DNA of 5,668 bases, taken from Pseudomonadota bacterium. GTDB lineage: Bacteria; Pseudomonadota; Alphaproteobacteria; Rhizobiales; Beijerinckiaceae. The position numbers and the translations under genes were made by a program. Each line of letters starts with the position of its first letter. The first letter of the stretch is position 1. The stretch covers positions 1-5,668 of the forward strand of contig JAEWKP010000427.1 in the NCBI GenBank assembly GCA_023393655.1, in the 5' to 3' direction. This document shows, piece by piece, positions 1-5,668 of this stretch. Below the pieces are notes generated by a model. The model was given only the letters and a program-made list of their open reading frames with translations. It was not told the origin of the DNA and searched no databases.

Positions 1-1569
1 ACGCGCGAGCGCAATCTCAGCGCCAAGGCCGGCAATCTCAATAACGGCATCGCCAACTCGCAAGGCGAGCTGATCGTCGTCTTCGACGCCGATCATGCCC
101 CTGCACGCAGTTTCCTGACCGAGACGATCGGCTATTTCGGGCAGGACCCGAAACTCTTCCTGGTCCAGACCCCGCATTTCTTCATCAATCCGGACCCGCT
201 GGAGCGCAATCTCCAGACCTTCCGCTCGATGCCGTCCGAGAACGAGATGTTCTACGGCATCATCCAGCGCGGCCTCGACAAATGGGATGCCTCGTTCTTC
301 TGCGGCTCGGCCGCCGTCCTCAGGCGCACGGCGCTTCAGACCACGAACGGTTTCTCCGGGCGCAGCATCACCGAGGATGCCGAAACGGCGATCACGCTGC
401 ACGCCACCGGCTGGCACAGCGTCTATGTCGACAAGCCGCTGATCGCGGGGCTTCAGCCGGCGACCTTCACCAGCTTCATCGGCCAGCGCTCGCGCTGGGC
501 GCAGGGCATGATGCAGATCCTCATGTTCCACCGTCCGATGTTCAAGCGCGGCCTCTCGCTGCCGCAGCGGCTCTGCTACTCCTCTTCGGCGCTGTTCTGG
601 CTCTTCCCCTTCGCGCGCCTCACTTTCCTGGTCGCGCCCCTGTTCTACCTGTTCTTCGGCCTTGAGATCTTCACCGCCTCCGGCGCGGAGTTCATCGCCT
701 ATGTGCTGAGCTACATGGTGGTGAATCTGATGATGCAGAACTACCTCTATGGCCGCTATCGCTGGCCGTGGATCTCGGAGCTCTACGAGTTCATCCAGTC
801 GGTCTACCTGCTGCCGGCCGTGGTCTCGGTGCTCATCAATCCGACCAAACCGACCTTCAAGGTCACCGCCAAGAACGAATCCCTCGAGACAAGGCGCGTC
901 TCCGAGCTCGGCAGGCCGTTCTTCATCATCTTCGCCGTTCTCACGCTCGGCCTCGTCGCCACCTATTGGCGCATCATCACAGAGCCCTACAACGCCGACA
1001 TCACCTTCGTCGTCGGGCTGTGGAACATCCTCAACCTGCTGATGGCCGGCTGCGCGCTCGGCGTGGTCTCGGAGCGGCCGGAGGGACGCGGCGCGCGGCG
1101 CTTCGCCGTGAAGCGTCGGGGTGAGATCACCATCGACGGACGCAAGGCCCGGATCGTCACCGAAAACGTCTCCGTCGACGGTATCGCCGTCCGCGTGATG
1201 TCGAAAGAGTTCGACAAGCTTCCGGTCGGTTCGATCGGGGAGATCACCGTCGAGACCACGATCGACATGCCCCCGGGCGCCCTGCCTGTGCGCGTCCGCC
1301 GGCTCGCGCCCGACGACAAGGGATTGCTGCTGGGTTGCAGCTACGAGCCGGCGGAGCCGGTGCATAACCGCATCATCGCCGACCTCGCCTTTTCCGATGC
1401 TGAGAACTGGAGCCGGTTTCAGAAGGCGCGGCGCCACAATCCCGGCGTGATCTACGGGACGCTGCGCTTCCTGCGCCTCGCCATTTTCCAGACCAGCCGG
1501 GGGCTGTCCTATCTCTTCGGTCTCTACCGCCTGTCCCGCTCGACCACCCGGCCGGGGGCAGCGGAATGA
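1..1569 (+). CDS. bcsA: Cellulose synthase catalytic subunit BcsA, 5'-truncated by the window edge
   Basis: Inner-membrane processive GT2 glycosyltransferase that polymerises UDP-glucose into beta-1,4-glucan and extrudes it. The frame is open from base 1, so 522 C-terminal residues are visible; family members are about 730-870 aa, so the N-terminal helices and first catalytic Asp lie upstream. Numbering from the window start: KAGNLN at 9-14, DAD metal/UDP motif at 29-31, FFCGS near 99-103, catalytic-base TED at 124-126, QRSRW (QxxRW) at 162-166. Hydrophobic helices lie near 193-221, 228-250, 263-280, 305-325 and 333-356. The gating loop FKVTAK (FxVTxK) is at 286-291. A PilZ domain follows, with RPEGR (RxxxR) at 359-363 and NVSVDG ((D/N)xSxxG) at 389-394, indicating allosteric activation by c-di-GMP. 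An amphipathic basic tail ends the protein. All expected catalytic motifs in the visible part are intact. The Met at 229 is internal, not a start. The stop codon overlaps the bcsB start as ATGA. Confidence 0.97.
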   Translation, partial: TRERNLSAKAGNLNNGIANSQGELIVVFDADHAPARSFLTETIGYFGQDPKLFLVQTPHFFINPDPLERNLQTFRSMPSENEMFYGIIQRGLDKWDASFFCGSAAVLRRTALQTTNGFSGRSITEDAETAITLHATGWHSVYVDKPLIAGLQPATFTSFIGQRSRWAQGMMQILMFHRPMFKRGLSLPQRLCYSSSALFWLFPFARLTFLVAPLFYLFFGLEIFTASGAEFIAYVLSYMVVNLMMQNYLYGRYRWPWISELYEFIQSVYLLPAVVSVLINPTKPTFKVTAKNESLETRRVSELGRPFFIIFAVLTLGLVATYWRIITEPYNADITFVVGLWNILNLLMAGCALGVVSERPEGRGARRFAVKRRGEITIDGRKARIVTENVSVDGIAVRVMSKEFDKLPVGSIGEITVETTIDMPPGALPVRVRRLAPDDKGLLLGCSYEPAEPVHNRIIADLAFSDAENWSRFQKARRHNPGVIYGTLRFLRLAIFQTSRGLSYLFGLYRLSRSTTRPGAAE

Positions 1570-4019
1570 AGCGCCTCCGGTTCCCGGCCCATCTCGCCGC
1601 GATCGCATCCTGCGCGCTCCTCACCGGCTCGCCGCTCCCGGCGCAGGTGCCGCCGCCTGCCCAGCCCGGCCCGGCGCCCTTCATGATCGCGCCGCCCGCA
1701 CCGGCTCCGGCAAGTCCTGTGCCTCCCGCGGCGCCGGCTCCAGGTCCAGTGCATGAGGCCAGCCCGACGCCAGCCTCGCCCCTGTTGTTCAAGCCGCTGC
1801 TGCCGGCGGCGCGCGTCACGCTGGAGGGCGAGAGCGATCTCCGCAGTTGGGCGTTCTACCTGACGCAGGACGAGGCGGCAGCCGACCTGAACCTCGACTT
1901 GGCCTTCCAGAATGCCCTCGTCGTGATGCCGGAAGCCTCGCGATTGACGGTGCGCATCAATGGCGAGCGCGTCAGCGAGATGCCGATCGCCTCCTCCGAC
2001 CGTCTGAAGCGTAGTTCCATCACCTTGCGCAAGGGCCTGCTCCGGACCGGGCAGAACACGATCAGCTTCGAGGCCATGCAACGCCATCGCATCGATTGCA
2101 CGGTCGGCTCGACCTATGAGCTCTGGACGCGCATCGACGGTGCCGGCACGCGCCTGGCTTTCAGGAATGCGAGCCCCCGGCCCTTCCCTCTGCGCAGCCT
2201 CGACGATCTGCCGGCTGTCGGCGCTGATGAAGGTGGGCTGACGACGATCGCCATCGTTGCGCCCGGCGCCGCGCGCGCGAGCGCCGCGAACAGCATCCTC
2301 ACCGTCGCCCAGGCGCTGGCATTGCGCGGACGCTACGGGCAGGTCGCTGTCACCGTAAGCGAGCAACTGCCCGCCCGCATCCGGCCGGGGACGCTGACCG
2401 TGGCGCTCGGCACGGGCGAGGAGATGCGCGCGCTGCTCGGCGCACTGCCGGCCGATGCGGGCGGCCGCAGCTTCGTCGGCTTCGTCCCGAATCCGCAGAA
2501 GAGCGCCGATCTCCTGCTCGTCACCGGGGAGGGCTGGCCCGATCTCGAAGCCGTCATCGCCAAGTTCCTAACCGCGCCCGTCGCCCGGCCGGCCAATATC
2601 AACCGCAAGACCATGGAGACCGCGAGCTGGCACGTGCCGGACGCGCCCTTCATCTCGGACAAGCAGGCGATCCGCTTCTCCGAACTCGGCATTCCCACCC
2701 AGGAATCGACCGGCCGGCGCATGCGCGTGCGCGCGATCGTCGCGATGCCCGGCGACTTCTACGCCAATGCCTATGGCGAGGCGACGCTCTATCTCGACGG
2801 CGCCTATTCGCAAGAGGTTCTGCCGGGCGACAGTCATATCGAGGTCTTCGTCAACGGCAACGTCGCGGCAACCGTGCCGCTCAATGCGGCGACGGGCGGG
2901 TTGCTCCAGCAGTTCCCGATCACGATCCCGCTGCGGCATTTCCGGCCGGGGATCAACGAGATCTGGTTCGAGGCCGTGACGCTGGCCAAATCCGATCTCG
3001 CCTGCGCCCCCGGCGCGACCCTGCCAGGCAAGAGCCGCTTCGCCCTGTTCGACACCACCGTCCTCTCGATCCCGAACTTCGCCAAGATCGGCGTCAGCCC
3101 CAATCTCGGGGCCATCGCCGGCACCGGTTTCCCCTATTCGGTCGCATCCCGCGTCGCGCTGGTCATGGGCCGCCAGGACAATGCCAATCTCAGCGCGGCC
3201 GCCACCCTGCTTGCACGCATCGCCCGCAATGCCAGCCGCCCGCTTGCCATCGATCTCCTCGCCGGGACAGCGGCCGTGGGCGACAGGCCGGCACTGATCG
3301 TCGGTGCCGCCGGCCAGATGCCGGCCGGCCTGCTGCCGCGGATCGGCATCGCCGACAATGTCCGCGCCACCTGGCCGCAGCGCGCCGATGCCGTGGTGGT
3401 GACGCCGGATGCCGAGGGCGCGGCCGTCTTCGACGCCGTCATCAACCGCCTGCAGGGCCGGGAGACCACACCCGAGGCCTCCGGTGGCGACGCGCCGACC
3501 ACCGAAGCGATCCGTGATCGCTGGCGCGGCTCGCTCGGCGGCCCGCTGGCACGCTATTTTATCGGCTTCGACCAATGGCTCCAGCACACTTTCGATCTCT
3601 CCTTCGCGCAATTGCGGGCGCCATCACGCGCGGCCCCGCTCTACGAGCCGGCGGAAGGGACGGAGCTGATCGCGGCTCAGGCCGCCGATCCCGAGACGCG
3701 GCAGGTCTGGACCGCTTTCATCGCCCGCCGCGACGAAACCCTGCAGAGCGCCGTCAGCCGCATCGTCACGCCGGGCAACTGGGCGGGCATGGCGGGCCGG
3801 ATCACCGCCTTCCGCGGCGCCCAGGACGCGCATGTCATCTCCGCCGACAGCACCTCCTTCGTCATGACGCGGCCCTTCAGCCTCGCGAACATGCGGCTCG
3901 TCTTCGCCAACTGGATGTCGAGCAATATCGGCATCTACGCGCTGGCGCTGCTGATCGCCTGCATCGGGCTCGGCATTGGAACCTCCCTGATGCTCGGACG
4001 GTTGGGTCGGCGATCATGA
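1566..4019 (+). CDS. bcsB: Cellulose synthase periplasmic regulatory subunit BcsB
   Basis: Periplasmic, membrane-anchored partner of BcsA, required for synthase activity and for guiding the emerging glucan. 817 aa, within the usual range of about 700-850. The N-terminus (KRLR, then a hydrophobic stretch to about residue 26) looks like a signal peptide, with LPA/Q as a plausible cleavage site. A Pro/Ala-rich linker spans about 28-72. Two carbohydrate-binding-like domains can be seen as an internal duplication: LTVRINGERV...NTISFEA (127-170) matches IEVFVNGNVA...NEIWFEA (425-470). Each is followed by an alpha/beta flavodoxin-like region (about 205-335 and 505-630). Each binding-like domain also carries a Cys shortly after the shared motif (C178, C480). 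A hydrophobic helix at about 786-809, followed by a short basic tail (GRLGRRS), is the C-terminal anchor that packs against BcsA. The ATG overlaps the bcsA stop by 4 bases with only a G-rich stretch upstream (1554-1558), so translational coupling is likely. Domain limits are estimated by eye. Confidence 0.96.
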   Translation: MKRLRFPAHLAAIASCALLTGSPLPAQVPPPAQPGPAPFMIAPPAPAPASPVPPAAPAPGPVHEASPTPASPLLFKPLLPAARVTLEGESDLRSWAFYLTQDEAAADLNLDLAFQNALVVMPEASRLTVRINGERVSEMPIASSDRLKRSSITLRKGLLRTGQNTISFEAMQRHRIDCTVGSTYELWTRIDGAGTRLAFRNASPRPFPLRSLDDLPAVGADEGGLTTIAIVAPGAARASAANSILTVAQALALRGRYGQVAVTVSEQLPARIRPGTLTVALGTGEEMRALLGALPADAGGRSFVGFVPNPQKSADLLLVTGEGWPDLEAVIAKFLTAPVARPANINRKTMETASWHVPDAPFISDKQAIRFSELGIPTQESTGRRMRVRAIVAMPGDFYANAYGEATLYLDGAYSQEVLPGDSHIEVFVNGNVAATVPLNAATGGLLQQFPITIPLRHFRPGINEIWFEAVTLAKSDLACAPGATLPGKSRFALFDTTVLSIPNFAKIGVSPNLGAIAGTGFPYSVASRVALVMGRQDNANLSAAATLLARIARNASRPLAIDLLAGTAAVGDRPALIVGAAGQMPAGLLPRIGIADNVRATWPQRADAVVVTPDAEGAAVFDAVINRLQGRETTPEASGGDAPTTEAIRDRWRGSLGGPLARYFIGFDQWLQHTFDLSFAQLRAPSRAAPLYEPAEGTELIAAQAADPETRQVWTAFIARRDETLQSAVSRIVTPGNWAGMAGRITAFRGAQDAHVISADSTSFVMTRPFSLANMRLVFANWMSSNIGIYALALLIACIGLGIGTSLMLGRLGRRS

Positions 4020-5035
4020 GATGGACGCTGGCGGCGATGATGGCGACCTTCCTCGGCCTGGCGCCGGGCGTACGCGCAGCCGTGCCGGCTGATGCCTGGG
4101 CGCTCTACCGGCAGAAATTCGTCACCGCGGAAGGACGGGTCGTCGACGATCTCAACGGCGGCATCAGCCATAGCGAAAGCCAGGGTTACGGCCTGCTGCT
4201 GGCCTGCCTCGCTGATGATCGCACCACCTTCGCCAGCATATTCGCCTTCACCCGGACCGAACTGCTCATCCGTGACGACGGGCTCGCAGCCTGGCGCTGG
4301 GACCCGAAGGCGAGCCCGCACGTCACCGACATCAACAATGCCAGCGACGGCGACCTGCTGATCGCCGATGCCCTCGCTTGCGCAGGCAGGCGTTGGAACA
4401 TGCCGGCCCACAGCGCCGCCGCGCGCCAAATCGCAACATCCCTTGCAAAGGTCGCACTGCGCCAGCACGCCGGCCAGACCTGGCTCATGCCGGGCGCTGT
4501 CGGATTCTCGGAGAAGGACCGCGCCGATGGGCCGGTGATCAATCCGTCCTACTGGGTCTTCGAAGCCTTCCCCGCCTTGGCAAAGCTGACCGGGGACCAG
4601 CGCTGGATGCAGGTCCAGGCCAGCGGCCTGAAGCTGCTCGACGATCTCGCCAAGCGGAAGATGCCGGCGCCGGAATGGCTCTCGATCAAGGCCGAGCCGA
4701 AGCCTGCCGAAGGTTTTCCGGCACAGTTCGGCTACAACGCCATCCGCATCCCGCTCTACCTGCTGCGCGCCGGGCTTGGCGACAAGGCGCGGCTCGCGCC
4801 GTTCCGCCAGGCCTGGGCCGGGGGTACGGCGGTCGTCGACGTCGCCAGCGGCAAGCCGGTCGAGCCCTTGCCGGACGCGGGCTACCGCATCCTCTCCGCG
4901 GCCATGGCCTGCGCGCTCGACGGAACGCCGATCTCCGCCGAGCTCAAGGCCTTCCAGCCCACGGCCTACTACCCGTCGACGCTGCATCTTCTGACCCTCT
5001 CGATGCTTGGCGAGAGGTATCCGCAATGCCTGTGA
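4016..5035 (+). CDS. bcsZ: Periplasmic endo-beta-1,4-glucanase BcsZ, GH8 family
   Basis: Secreted cellulase (EC 3.2.1.4 family) of cellulose operons; it is thought to cut misfolded or stray glucan and tunes cellulose output. 339 aa, close to the usual 340-370. Residues 1-22 are a signal peptide (MRW, hydrophobic core, GVRA/A cleavage). The GH8 (alpha/alpha)6 fold is supported by SESQGYG at 52-58, with E54 as the expected proton donor (E55 in E. coli BcsZ), NNASDGDLLIADAL at 107-120 with substrate-site D111/D113, NPSYW at 176-180, and YYPSTL near 318-323. The segment GYNAIRIPLYL at 239-249 aligns with YDAIRV of E. coli BcsZ, where Asp243 is the assigned base; here it is Asn241. The start is the ATG overlapping the bcsB stop by 4 bases, which places the signal peptide exactly at the N-terminus. 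The frame is open further upstream, but that part lies within bcsB. Also known as celC in rhizobia and agrobacteria. Confidence 0.95.
   Translation: MRWTLAAMMATFLGLAPGVRAAVPADAWALYRQKFVTAEGRVVDDLNGGISHSESQGYGLLLACLADDRTTFASIFAFTRTELLIRDDGLAAWRWDPKASPHVTDINNASDGDLLIADALACAGRRWNMPAHSAAARQIATSLAKVALRQHAGQTWLMPGAVGFSEKDRADGPVINPSYWVFEAFPALAKLTGDQRWMQVQASGLKLLDDLAKRKMPAPEWLSIKAEPKPAEGFPAQFGYNAIRIPLYLLRAGLGDKARLAPFRQAWAGGTAVVDVASGKPVEPLPDAGYRILSAAMACALDGTPISAELKAFQPTAYYPSTLHLLTLSMLGERYPQCL
5012..5017 (+). promoter_or_regulatory. Ribosome binding site for the fourth gene
   Basis: GAGAGG lies inside the bcsZ coding region, 8 bases before the ATG at 5026, a standard Shine-Dalgarno sequence and spacing. 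It decides the start: the alternative GTG at 5032 would be 14 bases away. It is the clearest RBS in the window; the bcsB and bcsZ starts have only weak G-rich stretches and probably depend on coupling. Confidence 0.65.
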
Positions 5036-5668
5036 AGCCGATCCTCATCGCCGCCGCCGTCTCGGGCATCGCCTTCTATGCCCTTGGACGATACGGCCAT
5101 GAAACGGCCTCGCGCGAACCCGCGCAGGCGGTGATCCAGCCTGCATTGGCGCAGGCTCCGGAACAGCCGCCGCAAGCTCCGGCCGAAGCCGTTCCGGCGC
5201 CGGTCGAGCTGGCGCAGACCGGTGCAGCGAACCGCCCGGCAACGACCCAGGCAGCGCCACTGAAGGTCGACGAAACCGCCTTGCGCTATTTCGCGGCACA
5301 GGGAGATACCCGTCGCTACGAGGCGGAGCTTGCCCGGCTCAGGGCGCTCTATCCGGAATGGAAGCCTCCGACCGATCTCACCTCGCAGGGCCAGGCCGGC
5401 GATCCCGAGCTGGAGCGGATGTGGCGGCTCTTTGCCGAGGGCAAATACGGCGAAGTCCGTGCCGCGATCGCCCAGCGCGGCAGTGCCGATCCGAACTGGC
5501 GCGCTCCGGCTGACCTGGCAGCCCAGCTCGATACCGCCGAAGCGCGGCAGCGACTCGTCAACGCCTCGAACGCACGGCAATGGGAGCAGGTCATCCGCCT
5601 GGGCACCGAGCCCCCGGCCATGCTGACCTGCGCCAGCGTCGATGCGCTCTGGCGCGTCGCCGAGGCCT
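5026..5668 (+). CDS. Membrane-anchored periplasmic helical-repeat protein of the cellulose operon, 3'-truncated
   Basis: The frame runs open from the ATG to the window end, giving 214 residues with no stop. Residues about 5-20 (ILIAAAVSGIAFYAL) form one hydrophobic segment after a lone Lys, best read as a signal anchor or signal peptide. Residues 31-80 are an Ala/Pro/Gln-rich, low-complexity linker. From about 84 the chain becomes helical and repetitive: RYFAAQGDTRRYEAEL...YPEWKPPTDL (87-118) resembles RLFAEGKYGEVRAAI...DPNWRAPADL (134-164), and RLVNASNARQWEQVI (176-190) begins a third unit. This resembles TPR/Sel1-like solenoids. It is translationally linked to bcsZ, so a role in cellulose assembly or export is likely. 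TPR proteins in this operon position have been called BcsK in some alphaproteobacteria, and E. coli BcsC has a periplasmic TPR part; I cannot tell from 214 residues whether a beta-barrel follows. An in-frame GTG at 5032 would give a 4-base overlap, but the ATG has better RBS spacing. Confidence 0.8.
   Translation, partial: MPVKPILIAAAVSGIAFYALGRYGHETASREPAQAVIQPALAQAPEQPPQAPAEAVPAPVELAQTGAANRPATTQAAPLKVDETALRYFAAQGDTRRYEAELARLRALYPEWKPPTDLTSQGQAGDPELERMWRLFAEGKYGEVRAAIAQRGSADPNWRAPADLAAQLDTAEARQRLVNASNARQWEQVIRLGTEPPAMLTCASVDALWRVAEA
5350..5517 (+). repeat. Degenerate protein-level repeat, two clear copies in the fourth gene
   Basis: The ten-residue segments YPEWKPPTDL (5350-5379) and DPNWRAPADL (5488-5517) share the pattern x-P-(E/N)-W-(K/R)-x-P-x-D-L and sit 138 bases (46 residues) apart. 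Each is preceded by a similar helical stretch beginning RYFA/RLFA. The match is in protein, not close at DNA level, as expected of an old repeat in a solenoid protein. A weaker third unit starts near 5551 and lacks the WxxPxDL signature. Confidence 0.6.

Noticed and set aside
229..231. ATG as the start of a short BcsA
   Set aside because: The same frame upstream encodes KAGNLN and the DAD motif, so this Met is internal.
1524..2366. Minus-strand open frame (280 codons) across the bcsA/bcsB junction
   Set aside because: Arg/Gln-rich, no domain or RBS recognised; opposite two well-supported genes.
3309..3330. Small GC-rich hairpin (CCGGCC, 7-base loop, GGCCGG) as a terminator
   Set aside because: It lies inside bcsB, has no T tract, and short inverted repeats of this kind are expected by chance in such GC-rich coding DNA.
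2568..3611. Long open frame on the minus strand (347 codons) inside bcsB
   Set aside because: The product is Arg/Gly/Ala-rich without a recognisable domain, and it lies fully opposite bcsB; GC-rich codon bias of bcsB opens this antisense frame.
3575..4015. Upstream extension of the bcsZ frame
   Set aside because: It would overlap bcsB by about 440 bases and bury the signal peptide in the middle; the added sequence is Arg/His/Ala-rich and out of phase with the conserved BcsB C-terminus.
3935..5026. Long open frame on the minus strand (363 codons) opposite bcsZ
   Set aside because: It mirrors bcsZ almost end to end, has low-complexity Arg/Gly composition and no motif. The sense strand encodes a clear GH8 enzyme.
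4969..5580. Minus-strand open frame (203 codons) opposite the fourth gene
   Set aside because: The sense frame has an RBS, a membrane segment and protein repeats, and continues the operon; the antisense product shows no domain.

Overview
The window is the middle of a bacterial cellulose synthesis (bcs, also called cel) operon, all on the + strand: 3' part of bcsA, complete bcsB, complete bcsZ, and the 5' part of a fourth gene. The DNA is GC-rich with strong third-position G/C, the genes are tightly packed, and the order bcsA-bcsB-bcsZ without bcsD is typical of Alphaproteobacteria, especially Rhizobiales/Hyphomicrobiales (for example Bosea or Methylobacterium relatives). The genus is an inference from gene style only.

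Layout. Positions 1-1569 are the C-terminal two thirds of the inner-membrane cellulose synthase BcsA: most of the GT2 active site, the transmembrane channel, the gating loop and the c-di-GMP-binding PilZ domain. Positions 1566-4019 encode BcsB, the periplasmic partner with two carbohydrate-binding-like and two flavodoxin-like domains and a C-terminal membrane anchor. Positions 4016-5035 encode BcsZ, a secreted GH8 endoglucanase. From 5026 to the window end runs a fourth reading frame: a membrane-anchored periplasmic protein with an Ala/Pro linker followed by helical repeats. It continues past the edge.

The genes overlap by 4, 4 and 10 bases, so there is no intergenic DNA. I see no promoter, terminator, RNA gene, mobile element or CRISPR array. 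The expected working model is that BcsA polymerises UDP-glucose under c-di-GMP control, BcsB guides the glucan through the periplasm, BcsZ trims misplaced glucan, and the repeat protein takes the scaffold place that the BcsC periplasmic part has in enterobacteria. The last role is inference.

The system is a known one. The points most worth a second look are an Asn in BcsZ (residue 241) where the usual GH8 catalytic Asp is expected, and the poorly characterised fourth gene with its visible internal repeat.
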